Shown: positions 1 through 11,175 of the stretch, in pieces
Layout: every line of letters begins with the position of its first letter
Position numbering within the stretch: the first letter of the stretch is position 1
Assembly (NCBI GenBank): GCA_025917655.1
Contig: CP084613.1
Span: 1,364,001 to 1,428,000, forward strand
DNA length: 64,000 nt
Direction of reading: 5' to 3'
Source of the DNA: Chlorella sorokiniana
Lineage: Eukaryota; Chlorophyta; Trebouxiophyceae; Chlorellales; Chlorellaceae
The notes under the pieces: model-generated
Seen by the model: the letters and a program-made list of their open reading frames with translations, nothing else
Databases searched by the model: none
What the model was told of the DNA's origin: nothing
Translations under genes and position numbers: made by a program

Positions 1-660
1 GAGCGATGCTGCCCTGTGCACCTGCTCAGACGCGGGCAGGAACACCGGTGCCTACTGCCCACGACCGCCCGGCTGGCGTCGCTGCTTGCGGCCGTCATCG
101 GCCGGCCCTCGCGTCGCTGCTACGTCGCCGCAGTCACCGGCGCTGTGTCGCCCGAGACAACGCCTCAAGGCACTCCATGCGGCGGGATTGCCGGGCGCCA
201 CTGCTGCGGCCCCAGCCATCTTGGTGCCTGTAGCTGTTACGCTGTTCTGACTGATCCGTGGTGATGTGTATGTATCGTGTGGAGCCCCCAGAATGTCCTG
301 CCGGCCCCCACCACCATGCTGCCATGCCCCTCCCCGTTGCGCACGGTGGGCTGCACTTCTTACCTAAACGGGTTAGGTCGATGCGAAAGGACGGAGTCAG
401 GCTCACTGCCGGCCTAAGGCCCACGCATGCCGTGGCTGCCTGGGTCACAGGTTCCACCAGGGGCCTCTGGCCCGCAGCAAGTCCGAACCCAAACCGCCCT
501 CTCTGTCGCTGATCTCTGTTTCGCTGTATTGCGTGGCTCTTGTCAAGTTGAACTGCCCCCAGCGCCGGCAGGTCGCTGCTCTTCTGCGAACCAACAGGGT
601 TTCAATTTGCAGCACTACTGGACAATTTGAACGAGTTGCATACCATCAAGATTGTAAGTT
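1..660. other. Left-edge region, no gene supported
   Basis: Only short overlapping open frames are present and none resembles a known family or shows a credible exon chain. The stretch just before the OXA1 start is probably its 5' untranslated region and promoter. I see no TATA-like box, repeat or RNA gene here. Confidence 0.5.
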
Positions 661-2703
661 ATGCTTCTAAGGCGCAGCGCCACGCTGTTGTCACGGTTGG
701 GGCCTCAGCTGGCGGCAGCGGCAGCAGATAGCGGCGGCCCCGCCTGGGGCCCCCAATCCGCAGCAGTTTGCAGCTGCTCGGCCATTGGCAGCATTGCGAC
801 GGGGGCGGCGACCAAAGAGGCAGACAGGGCAACGCATGGCAGACGCCACATCACATGTCAGTGCGCCACCTGAGCTTTTGGCCCGGCCGCAGCAAGAAGA
901 GCAGCGAGGAGCAGCAGCAGCAGCAGCAGCAGCCAGACATGGCAGCGGCGGGTGAGGACTTTGGGTTCAGTAACGCATCAGCAGCGCAGGCAGGTATGGA
1001 CACCAGCAGCAGCGGCAGCACCCTGGCAGCAGCAGCGGCAGACGCTGGCAGCGGCGGCCTTGCAGGGGCGGCAGGCGCCCCCGGCGTGGCCGACCTCTTC
1101 ACAGCCTCAGCCATCATTGCGGCGGCGGCGGGTGCTGAGGATGACGCGCTGCAAGCTGCGCGGGAGGACTCGTGGATCGTGACGCGCCTGGTCCAGTCGC
1201 TGCTGGTCGGGATGCACGGCATGCTGGGGCTGGAGTGGTGGCAGTCGATCATGGCCGCCACCTGCGCCATGCGCGTGGGCACCCTACCCCTCATGCTGGC
1301 CCAGGTCAAGAACACGTACCGCATGTCGCAGGTGGGGCGGGGGGTGGCGAGCGGGTGCAGCCATGGGTGGCAGAGGCGGACCGCCGCCCCGCGTGCCCCT
1401 GCTGGCTGGTTTGGCTGCTGGCAGCGGCGGGTCAAGGTTGCTGCGTAGGCGCGCCGATCCTGCGTGGCTCGTTTTCCCCCAGGCCCGCCCCGAGATGGAG
1501 GAGCTGATGCGCTTCTTCAAGGAGGAGCAGGCGCGCGGCAACACCGAGGCGGCGGTGAGCGCGGGCTGCCCGCCCGGTGGCCGCTGACGCGTGCCTTGCA
1601 CCCTGGCCAACGTGCGCGGTACGGCTCGTCTTACATCTGAGGCTTGCCCTCTGCCCCTCCCCATCCTCCCTCTCCCCCTGGTAATCCAGCTGGAGCACCA
1701 GCAGCGCATCCTGGCAGTGTGGAAGAAGTACAACTGCAACCCGGCCAAGTCGCTGATGGGCATCTTTGTGCAGGCCCCCATCTTCATCGGCTTCTTCTCA
1801 GCCCTGCGCGGCTTCGCGGCTCACAAGGTGGACGGCGGGGCTTGCCTTGTGGGGGAGGGGGAGTTGACCCGCCGCCGCCGCCGCTGTGGGCGGCCCCTGC
1901 TGCCCGCTCATCGCAGCAGGAGGGGCGGGCCTGGCCGTGGTGCATCCCGGGCGTGGCGCAACCCCAGCCGCGACTGCCTGGCCCGCTGCAGGTGCCTTCC
2001 ATGACCGAGGGCGGCGCGCTTTGGTTCACCGACCTGACGGTTGCTGACCCCACCTACCTGCTGCCCGTGCTGGCGGGGGCCACCTTCCTTCTGACTGTGG
2101 AGCTGGGGGCGGCAGACGGCATGCAGGGCCAGGTGCGCGCGCTGCCAGCCCCCAGCGCTCAGCCTGCTGCCGCTCCCTGCACCCAGCGCCCAACCCAGTG
2201 CTGCAGCGCCGTATCGTGCGGTGCCATGCGGCTGGGGGGGGACGGCCTTGGCGCGTGCTGCAGCGCCTCCTCACCCACCCCCCACCCCCCGACGCCGTGC
2301 CGCAGCCTGCAGAGATGCAGAAGCGCATGAAGACGGTGATGCGCTTGCTGGCCCTGGTGGTGCCCCTGCTCTCCGCCTCCATGCCCTCCTCCGTCTTCAT
2401 GTACTGGACGGGTGGGGAGCGCGGCGCCACGCCCTGCCCTGCCTGGCACTGGCCGTGGCCTGCGACTCTGCCATGCATGCATCCCATCACCCCGCCCCCC
2501 GTGCCCCCCTGCCCGCAGCCAGCAACATGTTCTCGCTGCTGCAGACCAGCGTGCTCAAGGTGCCAGCGGTGAAGCGGCTGGTGGGGCTGCCCGACCTGGC
2601 GGCCGCGCAGCAGCAGGCGCCGCAGCAGGCGGAGCTGGTGGGCAGGCCTGTGCAGACGTTTTCCACGCGGCCGTCGCGGAGGTCCAGGAAGGAGGCAGCC
2701 TGA
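661..2703 (+). CDS. OXA1: Mitochondrial inner-membrane insertase OXA1
   Basis: YidC/Oxa1/Alb3-family insertase that inserts proteins into the mitochondrial inner membrane from the matrix side. The N-terminus is a basic, Arg/Leu/Ala-rich presequence (MLLRRSATLLSRLG). A low-complexity Gln/Ala stretch follows, then the conserved core beginning LEWWQSIMAATCAMRVGTLP. Later exons carry the RPEMEELMRFFKEEQ loop, KYNCNPAKSLMGIFVQAPIF, the WF-DLT-ADPTYLLPVL segment, and the last helix ending in FMYWTASNMFSLLQTSVLK, the classic Oxa1 signature. Readable exons: 1483-1554, 1690-1827, 1992-2132, 2306-2411 and 2519-2703, all with GT-AG edges; the core exon ends at 1331. How the first exon (frame of 661) joins the frame of the core is unresolved: a small intron or a lost base lies between about 760 and 875. 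It is convergent with the nucleoside hydrolase on its right. Family assignment is secure; the 5' end is less so. Confidence 0.9.
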
Positions 2704-2774
2704 TGGGCGGGGAAGGGCCCGGCGGTGCTCGACCCAGCCCAGCTGCCACCTTGCCGGTGTGCGGTGCATACGCA

Positions 2775-2779
2775 TGTAA
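2775..2779 (+). promoter_or_regulatory. Candidate TGTAA poly(A) signal of OXA1
   Basis: TGTAA 72 bases after the OXA1 stop codon. TGTAA is the established green-algal counterpart of AATAAA. Confidence 0.5.
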
Positions 2780-2838
2780 CCGCCTTTTGCTACAGTGGCT
2801 GCAAGCCAGGATGCACGCGAGGCTTATATGCCCGGGGG

Positions 2839-5022
2839 TCACGCTGCCAGCGCCACCCGCGCTGTTGAGCGGCGAGCGCTGGTCCGCGGCGTGCACAGCG
2901 TCGATGAGGAGGTCCCAGAACCGCGCAGCGTCCATCTCCTGCGCCAGCGCAGCACAAGCGTTTGGCTTGCTGGCAGGATGCATCCCTGATGCCAGCAAGC
3001 AATGAACCATGCGCGGCTGCTCAAAATGGGAGGCAGCGAGGGGGCGGCGGCCGATGCAGGAACCCGACCGTGCTGCGGGCTGCCCACCATGCACACGCCG
3101 CAGTTCTTGGGCGCAGCGCTCTGCCCCCACACGTCACAGACCGTCTGTCCTGCCGATAGCGGCGAAGCCGTTTCCACGTCCACACGCATGCGCTGCACCT
3201 GCTTGGGAGGGTGTGCAGGGGGGGGGGGGGGGCATGTGGCTGCGTTCCCGTCTCAACAAGAGTGGGGTTGGGTTCCTAGGCTTGGGGAGCCCACATGGCG
3301 GCTCACTAAGCTGGGCAGCCTGCTGGCTTGCCATCCGCCTTGCCTGGAAGAGGTGCGGCGCGATGACGTAGGCCACGGCGCAGGGGTCGTGCAGCGGGGG
3401 TCCCTCATCTTGAACACTGGGTGGTGGGCAGGTGGGGTGCGGGGATGTGCCCGTCTTGCGGGGCTGGGGGGCCTGGGAGGCCTCGGAGCAGCCTCGGAGC
3501 AGCACGGCTGCGCCTGCTCCGCTCAGCGGCTGCTTGCACCCTGCTCTGGATGCGGTGGGTCCCACCAGCCTGGCCAGGGCTGGCGGGATGCCCCCTCCCC
3601 TCCCCAGCAACCCATGAACCCACCCGTCAGGTATGTGTCCGCAAAGTACATGAGGAGGTTGGTGATGAGTTGCAGGAAGGGGAGGGCTGATGCGTGCGCA
3701 CGCGCTGCAGCACGCTGGTAGTCACCAGCGCCGTGTGGGTGACCTGCGCAGCGCCGCGCAGGCAGAGCAGTAAAGCAGGGCTCAGGCGCACGACCGCCCT
3801 CGCGGCACTGCTGCCAGGCGGGTGCTGGGCAGCGTGCGCAGCGTGAGCGCAGGCCGGCGCGCACCTCCAGCGGCACCATGGCGAGCCTGACGCCGCTCTC
3901 AAACACGATGCGGGCGGCCTCAGGGTCCACCTGCTGGGCCGCCAGTTTGGGTGGTGGTTGTTGTTTTTCGGTAGTTTGTTGGGTTCCAGTTCTTAGTTAG
4001 TTTATGTTTGGACAGGAGGGGCACCGCTGGCACACCTCAGGCACCTGTGAGCCTCAGGCCGGGCGTCGGCCGCGGGTCCAGCCAAGGCCGCACGTCCCGC
4101 GGTGCCCGCCCGCGCTGCCAGCCCCCCAGCCCACCTGGATGTTGAACTCCATCACCGGCCCCGTGTTGCCCACCCCCAGGCAGCCGCCCATGATGGTCAG
4201 CTGCACAGGGCGCCGGCAGCACAAGGAGGGCCGCCTGTGCTTGCAGTGTGGCCTGATGAGGCACGCGGAGGGAGGTCCGAGCCACCAAAAGGCATGAGAA
4301 CTGCTAGAGACATGCGCCACCCACGATCAACACCCGCAGCTCGCCCATCTCTCCACCCGCACGCCCCTGCCGCCACCCACAACCCCACCTCGATCATTTC
4401 CTTCACTTCCGGGTAAACCGCCAGCAGCAGCGCCACGTTGGTCAAGGCAGCAGTGGCCACCAGGTGCACCCGCTGCTGTCCGCCGGCCGCTGCAAGCTGG
4501 CGGTGCGCGGCGCAGATGCGCTCAAACATGACGACGGGCGCCTTGCCGGGCAGCGCGGCGTGCGGCGCAGGCGGCAGCACCGGCCCGCCCAGCGGCCCGT
4601 CCAGCCCGCTCTCGCCGTGGATTTCAGCGCACAGCAGGGGGCGGGCGCAGCAGCGGGCGAGCGGCGCCCTGCACCACCTCCACATGCTGCAGGCCCGCCG
4701 CCGCCAGCACCCGCAGCGCGTTGTCCGTCACCTTCTCCACCGTCTGGTTGCCGGCCACCGTGCTGACCCCAAGCAGGTGCAGCGCTGGGCTGTGGCCTGC
4801 AAGGATGAGCGCCATGGCATCGTCATGCCTGCAAGCAGGGCAGGCTTCGTAAAAGTTGCCGAGGCGGGTGACTCGCAGAAGCTGCCGCCGCTGGAGGCGA
4901 GCTTGTGCCGGCCTCCTTGCCCCCAATTTCGACGATCGGGCGCACCCTGGATCGCTGTCCAACCAAACTGGCTTCTTCATCGGCGTCTGCAAGCCATCCG
5001 CACGCTCGTCCACGCTGACCAT
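2839..5022 (-). CDS. URH1: Inosine-uridine nucleoside hydrolase (URH/IUNH family)
   Basis: Hydrolyses the N-glycosidic bond of ribonucleosides (uridine/inosine type), feeding purine and pyrimidine salvage. From the start at 5022 the exons give MKKPVWLDSDPG, joined to HDDAMALILAGHSP (the Ca2+-binding DxDPGxDDA motif), then GVSTVAGNQTVEKVTDNALR. Next come VHLVATAALTNVALLLAVYP, a TIMGG loop followed by GNTGPVMEFNIQ, DPEAARIVFESGVRLAMVPL joined to VTHTALV, then FKMRDPPLHDPCAVAYVI, MRVDVETASPLSAGQTVCDVWG and the C-terminal MDAARFWDLLIDAV. Order and motifs match plant URH1 end to end. The stop is not certain: the frame carrying FWDLLIDAV stays open into the OXA1 3' end, so I give the nearest stop (2839) in an adjacent frame and suspect one lost base or a last small intron. 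About eight exons. Confidence 0.88.
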
Positions 5023-5265
5023 CCGACTGTGTTCCTGTTCCTCTGTCGCTCACCCTAGTGCCGTATCCAGCGTGTAATGCGCAAAATGATCCATTCTCTT
5101 GTAAGCAGTCTTGACATTGCAACACTTGGGCCAGCGGAGGCGGCCGCCACGTCACGGCGGCAGCCTCGCCACGGCTGCAGGTGGAGGTTTGACTCGGCCC
5201 CATTGAACAGGTACCTCACGAAAGGGGGCCTGCATGAACTGATTCATTGATTTGGCGACAAGTGT

Positions 5266-5270
5266 TTACA
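5266..5270 (-). promoter_or_regulatory. Candidate TGTAA poly(A) signal overlapping the WD40 stop
   Basis: On the minus strand the codons CTG TAA create TGTAA at the stop codon itself. Distance to the cleavage site cannot be seen from sequence. Confidence 0.35.
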
Positions 5271-7644
5271 GGCCAAGAACAACAGCAACGGCAACATCAG
5301 TAGCCACCTGCCGATGCTCAGCCCACCGTGCCACCTTCGTTCTGCAGCCCAGCAGCTGGCAGGGGCCCCCTTCCTCGTCGTCGCTGCTGTCCGCCACGGG
5401 AAGTTCCCACGCCCGCACCATGCCGCTGATGTGCCCCGTGTACAGAAGGCCGTTGCACCCAAACACCAGCGCCGTCGCCTCGTCTCCTGCGGGTTGAACA
5501 AGCTTGAAGAAGGGCGGCGCTGGGCAGGCTGGCTGGCCCGGGCCTGCCTGACACGCAGCTGCAAGGGGAAGCGCCGACGGGCTTGCCAGCCCTGCAGGCG
5601 CAGGCGCCTCTGCGACACCGCCGCGGCTCACCGTCTGTGACGGCCAGGGCGCCCGGCTGGCAGAGGGAGGGTGCGTTGTCGCCCTTCGTGGGCAGCACAG
5701 CGAGCGTGTCGTAAACCATCATCCGCCCATCCCTGCCCGCGGTGGCCAGCCAGCCCTCGCCGTCCGGCTGCCACGCCTGGCAGGTGATGACGGCACGGTG
5801 GCCCACCGTCAGGGCGGGCGTCGTGCCTGTGGGGCCGCTGCCGCTGAAGTTCCACACCGTGTTCTTGTCGCCGCCTGCGGTCGAGGCGGCGCTGGCAGGC
5901 CTTGCTCATGCATCGGGGCACCACCAGCATGCCAGGCCACCCACACCTCCCGCAGCACAGGGAGCGCGCGGCGAGCGCATGCTGGGTGAAAGTCACGGCC
6001 CCAGCCCCAGCCCGACATAGAAACATAAACGGAGGACGCCGAGACGTTCTGGATGGTGTTGATGCCCACACAACCCGCCTGCGGAAGCCATACGGTCGCC
6101 CCGCGGGTTGAAGTCCACCGCCGTGACTTTGCTGTCGTACCCGCCGCACGTCATCTCCTGCGCAGCGCGGCGCGGCAGGGGGCGTGCGGGGCATGCTGGA
6201 CCGCTGGGGGCGCTGGCATGGGGCAACTTCTGGGCACTGCTGCAACCAGGCAGCCCTCAGGTACCTGCAAAGGACAGGCCTCTCCCGTGGCTGCAGCACG
6301 GTCCAGAGAGCCCCCTGCCGGCTGCGACGAGGCAGCCGGGCGCCCACCTGCAGCTCCACGCCGCCGTCCCGCTGCCCCGCCAGGTGGAAGATGTGCACCG
6401 TGGAGTCGTGGCACCCGGCCACGATGTAGGCGCCGTCAGGGGTGGCGTCCGCGCACAGGCAGGCGCCCGGGTAGGGCAGCGCCAGCTCGCGCTTGGCGTC
6501 GGCCGGCCGCGTCAGGTCCCACAGGCTCACGCCGCCGTTGTAGCTGGCCAGCAGGCGGCCGCGGCGGTCGTACCGCAAGGACTCCACCTGGGTGGGGCGG
6601 GCGCAGAGGGGCAACGGGCTAAGAGGGGACCATCGCACGGGATGGAATGCCGGGCGGCGGCTCCGAGCGCTGGCAGCCGGAAGGAAGGTGGCGCGTGGCG
6701 GTGCGAGCCCTCACCGTGCTGTCCAGGGGGCCCAGCACCAGCTGCGCGGGCGCCTGCTGCGCGCCGTCGCCCAGCGTGAAGATGTTGACCAGCCTGCCGG
6801 CGGCGCAGGCAAAGGCCTTGCCCCCAGGGGCCACGGCCAGATGGTTCACGCTGTGCCTGCCGCGCCCCGTGCTGCAGCGACAAGGCACGAGAGGGAACGC
6901 GTCGCAGCACGTGGGTCAAGGCAGCGGGCGCTGGCCCGCCAGACAACACAGCAGCGCCCCTGCCCGACAGGTGCAGGGCTGCTGCCGGCACACGCGCCTG
7001 TCCGCCCCTTCTGCATCCACCGCCAGCTCATGCAGGCAGGTGGCGCGGGCGACGTTCCACAGGCGGGCACGCCCGTCCTCTCCCACGCTGGCCAGGCTGT
7101 TGCCAGACAGGAAGGCCAGGCCGTTGGTACCGCCGTCGTGCCCCGCCAGCGTGTGCGCCACCTTGCCGCTGCCCACATCCAGAACTGTGGGCACCAGGCG
7201 CACGGCGCTACGAGTCAGTCGCGGCTTGGCTGCGCACAGCGGGCGCGCATGCAGTCTTTCAAAGGAGTGTGGGGGCCGGGCTCACTGGTGATGACGTCGT
7301 CCACCGTGCCGACCGCCAGCAGCTGGCCCTTGGGGCTCAGCCCCATCGCCACTGGTGCCTCCTCCAATTCCACCCCCACAACTGCATGGGCGTGGGCATG
7401 GGAACCCACAGCGAGCCAGCCGCTGAGCAGGGACGCTTGTTGAGCTGGAGCCGGGCGGCGTGCCGTCACCGGCGGTTCAACGAGCCGGGGCTGTCCCGCC
7501 CCATCCCAACCGACGACCACAGGACTACGTATCATGTAGCCATGCCTGACACCTTGAATCACCGCTTCTAAGCCCAACCTGAGTGCACATTGGGAGCCCC
7601 TCCGCCTGGGCCATCGCAACGAAGCTTTCATCGTCGTCTACCAT
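5266..7644 (-). CDS. WD40-repeat protein
   Basis: Beta-propeller scaffold protein of unknown specific role. At least five WD units can be read in order: GKVAHTLAGHDGGTNGLAFL...LASVGEDGRARLWNV; VNHLAVAPGGKAFACAAGRLVNIFTL; VESLRYDRRGRLLASYNGGVSLWDL followed by DGAYIVAGCHDSTVHIFHL; KVTAVDFNPRGDRMASAGG; and VGHRAVITCQAWQPDGEGWLATAGRDGRMMVYD. The final segment (ATALVFGCNGLLYTGHISGMVRAWELP) leads to the stop at 5266. Two starts are possible: ATG at 7644 gives an acidic N-terminus (MVDDDESFVAMAQAEGLP) that would need splicing to the VELEEAPVAMGLSPKGQLLAVG exon; ATG at 7631 reads through but gives an Arg-rich leader. I favour 7644. I cannot assign it to a named WD family. It is divergent from the sulfotransferase on its right. 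Confidence 0.8.
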
Positions 7645-8043
7645 CGCGACAGCTGGAATCTCGATTCTATGCAAAGCGATGTGAGAGCCAGACTTCTTGG
7701 GGATAGTTGCTGAGCTGGCGTCCTGCCTGCACGCCTGATGGATCTTGCGCGCCTTTCGTCAGGCGCATTGCACACATTGCAGATCATCTTCCAATAATCC
7801 TGCTGATCGCCAGTTTCTGGGCACCTTGTGCTTCAGGTTGGTTCTCATATTCAGCCGCCGCCTCCATCTTTGCGTTACATCCTCCTTCGAACTCCTTGAA
7901 AGGCGTACACCTTCACCCCCGGCAGGAGCAGTGGACAGGCACAGGCGCCCACTGTAGCTCCGCTGGCGGTGGCGGCGCCCTGACGACAGCAGCGAGTCGC
8001 TGGTGCTGCTATCTGATACATAGACCAGGGTGCAAGCAAGACA
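7645..8043. other. Shared 5' region of WD40 gene and sulfotransferase
   Basis: About 400 bases between two head-to-head start codons. It is less GC-rich than the genes and holds no credible exon. It presumably contains both promoters; I see no clear core element. Confidence 0.5.
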
Positions 8044-10128
8044 ATGCCAGCAGACCTGTCGGCGGCAGATTGTGAGGAGGTGGTGGCCAAGGTGCGCGCC
8101 ATGGATGCCGCCAATGCAAACCTGGAGACGGCCGAGGGGCGGCTGGCGGGCGCCAACCTGGCAGTCACCCCCAAGACATCATGCTGGTGTCTCCGCCCAA
8201 GTAAGGCAGCCGCCTGGTGGCTCATGGATGGCATGGTGGAAGTAGAACTTGGCAGGTCCTGCCGCATGCCTGTCCGGGCTGCTGAGAAGGCGCACCGGCC
8301 TGCCGCCTCCTGCCTCCCTGCAGGTGCGGCACCACCTGGCTGTGCCAGGTGAGGCTGGACAGGTGCAGCGCTAGTTGGAGCGTAGCGTGTTTAGGGCCAG
8401 TTGCATCCGCTTGTTGATGTGCCATCCTCAGCAAACACCCAATCTCATTTGTTCTCAATTGATCCTGTCTGCGCATGCCACCGCCCCCCCCCCCGCCCCC
8501 GGTGCCCCCCTTCCGTTGACTCAGATTGTGCATATGCTGCGGGCACGGGGCGACATGAGCTTTGAAGAGATCAACCTGGTGGGTCGAACAGGGATGACAA
8601 CGAACACTGGCCTTGCATCTGCTGTTTGGGTGGAACCTTGCATGTGCCGGGCTGCGTGACGTGGCCGCCGACGCTGGCTGCGCGCCCGCCCCCCGCCAGG
8701 TCATCCCCTGCATCGAAATGGCCTGGGACTACGGCATGCGCGACATGGGGGCGCAGGACGGCTGGCGCCCGCGCGTCTACAAGACGCACTTCTGGCGGCC
8801 GCACTGCCCCAAGGCGCGGCGCCTTGCTTGGGTTGCACCAGCAGCCCCGCAGCGCCAGCCGGCCCAGCAGCCGAGCGCACGCTCGGTCCAGCCGACGTGT
8901 TGCGTGCCGCCGCTGCCTGTCCTGCTGCCTGCAGGGCGCCGGCAAGTACATCTTCATTACACGCGACCCGCTGGAGGCTGGGCCCTCCTTCTTCTACTTC
9001 CTCCAGGCATGGCACAGCGCCCGGCCCACCCAACTTCATGCTCTTCTCGCAGCGGAGCGGCCTGCAGCCCAGCCTGGCCAGGTGGCTGTCCTGCCTTGTG
9101 GGCCCACCCCACCGCGCCCGCGCCGTGCACCCCCTGCAGGGCTGGATGTTTGACGAGGGCGACATCTCCATGCGCGACTTCCTCGTGCACTTTTGGCTGC
9201 GCCGCGGCGCCCGCCCTCCCCCTGGTGAACGCCAGCCACTGGCACAACATGGCCTCATGGTACCCGCTCAGGCGCGTGCGGGGGCGGGGAAGGAGGGGGC
9301 GGGGGTTGCTACCGGCCCTTTGCCACCAAACCGCCAGTTCTGCTCGGGGCTGGCTTCCATGCAAACACGCAGCGGGGCAGGCGGGCGAGCGTGAAAGGCA
9401 TCCCCACAGGACCCCAACTTGCCGCTGTCCCCCCCCCACACCGAAACAGGAGCGACCCCTCCCTGCTGTGGCTGCACTACGAGGATCTGCAGGAGGACCT
9501 GCCCGCCGCCGTGAAGCTGATTGCCGAGTTCACGGGCATGGGGGCCGATGACCCAGGCAAGCAAACAGGCGGCAGCCAGGGCCGCAAGGACTGATTGCCA
9601 GGCTGCAAGGGGCGCTCCCACCTGTTGCCTTGCCGCACTGCCCTGGCCGTCCCCCGTCCTTTGCTGTCCCCCAACCCCATTCCCACATGTTGCAGAGCTG
9701 CAGTCGTTGGCGGTGGAGCGTTCCACGATCGGCTACATGAAGCAGTTCCCCGCCAAGTGCGACGCATGCACACTAGCTGGCCGGCAGTTGAGGCCCGGCT
9801 CATAGCATGAGCGTTGGCACGCATGGTGTTCAACCGGGCTGTTCTTCTTGCTGTGCCTCCTCTTGCGCGCAGGTACGATGAACACATGCTGAAGCTTGCG
9901 CGCAACGAGTTCTGCGGGCGGCCACGCGACGCGGGGCTTCAGAACCGCAAAGTGCGGGAGGGGCGGCAGGGGCGCAACAAGGAGCAGCTCACTCCGGAGC
10001 TGCGGCAGGCCATCCAGGAGAAGTGGGAGGAGGTGATGCTGCCGGTCACAGGCTACAGGACGTATGAAGAGATGCGGCAGGGCATCAACAGGGAGCTGGG
10101 TAGACCATTCAGCCAGGGAGGGAAGTGA
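8044..10128 (+). CDS. Cytosolic-type PAPS-dependent sulfotransferase
   Basis: Sulfotransfer_1 family enzyme moving sulfate from PAPS to a small-molecule hydroxyl; substrate unknown. Exons in order give an N-terminal helix (MPADLSAADCEEVVAKVRAM), DIMLVSPP joined to KCGTTWLCQ (the 5'-phosphosulfate loop), MLRARGDMSFEEINL, and VYKTHFWRPHCPK with the catalytic KTH histidine. These are followed by GAGKYIFITRDPLEAGPSFF (3'-phosphate site), GWMFDEGDISMRDFLVHFWL, NASHWHNMASWYPLR, LLWLHYEDLQEDLPAAVKLI, YDEHMLKLARNEF and REGRQGRNK, which matches the RKGxxG PAPS-binding end. Four introns (donors after 8813, 9006, 9271 and 9556) start with GC. Two frame changes interrupt the reading: one at the C run near 8166-8172 just before DIMLV, one near 9215. 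Otherwise intact, so I treat these as sequence errors rather than a pseudogene, with moderate certainty. Confidence 0.85.
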
Positions 10129-10245
10129 GCGCCCAGCATCTTACACGAGCATTAGACCTGTTATCGCCCTCTTGATTCACTGCTGACAATCGTGAATGCT
10201 ACAAACTCAATTTAAACGGCTGATCCAGCGTTAGCTGGAACGTTT

Positions 10246-10250
10246 GTAAA
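10246..10250 (+). promoter_or_regulatory. Candidate TGTAA poly(A) signal of the sulfotransferase
   Basis: TGTAA 118 bases after the stop and 72 bases before the start of the next gene, consistent with tight tandem spacing. Confidence 0.4.
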
Positions 10251-10321
10251 GTGCCTGCACTCTCCTTGCTAAGGTGCAAGCCCTGCGCACAAGCTGTTCG
10301 GGTCCATCGGCATTTGCAAAC

Positions 10322-10841
10322 ATGGCGAGTAGGTGGGCGTCGTTTTTGGCGCTCTTTAGCGTGGGCATCGGCTTGTGGTGGCTTCAGGAGTTTTTGCATC
10401 CCAAGGTAATTGCAGTCGCATGCGTGCTGGACGAAGCGCAAACTGCCACTGGAAGCTGCCAATATCAACCGCAATGCACGACAGAGACTTTCCTGCGTTC
10501 CTTGTTGCTGCCGCCGCTGCTGCCGCCTGCCACCCATCCCACCGCCCCGTGCATGTTGGATGCAGGTGGGCCTAGGGCTGATGGTCGTATGGGTTCTAGC
10601 CATGCGCAAGCTGGCAATGAATGCAACCCAGTCTGACATGGACCAGGCGGCGACGCAGCACGCGGAGGAGCGGGCCGCTGATGCGCGCGCCAGAGCAGGC
10701 GGGGCGGGCGCAGCACCAGCCGTGCAACGCAAGCAGGAGCAGCAGCAGCAGCAGGCGCCTGCCTCACAGGCAGGCGGGGAGGACAGCGAGGAGGAGGCGG
10801 CATCTGCCAGGCCTCGACGGCGGCGTGCACAACGCGCGTGA
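10322..10841 (+). CDS. Small two-helix membrane protein, unknown function
   Basis: Two-exon gene of about 119 codons. Exon 1 (10322-10405) encodes MASRWASFLALFSVGIGLWW and QEFLHPK, a hydrophobic segment. Exon 2 (10566-10841) opens with VGLGLMVVWVLAMRKL, a second hydrophobic segment. It continues into a hydrophilic tail rich in Ala/Gln/Glu and ends with an acidic cluster (GEDSEEE) and a basic terminus (RPRRRRAQRA). The splice edges are clean GT-AG in phase 0. The look is of a small organelle or ER membrane subunit with its charged tail on one side; I do not recognise the family. It lies downstream of the sulfotransferase on the same strand and is convergent with PAT1. Confidence 0.65.
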
Positions 10842-11175
10842 AGTCGACCATGCCCCCGCCGCGGCTCTCGTCACCTGTTTTACCCCTTCATCAACGTACA
10901 GCATATCAGTATTCTGTGAGGCTGTGAGTTATCATACGCAGAGGACAGGACATTTAATGGTTGAAACAGTCAACTGAGAACCGGAAGGCGTGTGCAGCAG
11001 CAGAGGGAAGGGGAAGCTGGCAGGGCTGGCCGCTCAAAACCGGGCCGCCCTGCCAGTCAGAGCAAGCAGTGGAAGGAGCGCTTGGCACGCAGCCGCCTGG
11101 TTCCGCTGTGGCTCCGCCAAAGGCGCAGCCACAGCTGGAGCAGGCGGCGCAAGGGCTGCCAACGGCTGGCCAGGG
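10842..11175. other. 3' intergenic region between converging genes
   Basis: Lies between two stop codons of converging genes (small membrane protein and PAT1). The left part is AT-richer, as expected for a 3' untranslated region. No additional gene seen. Confidence 0.5.

Noticed and set aside
8044-10128. Sulfotransferase as a pseudogene
   Set aside because: All catalytic motifs and most splice edges are intact; the two offsets are of the same kind as in essential neighbours.
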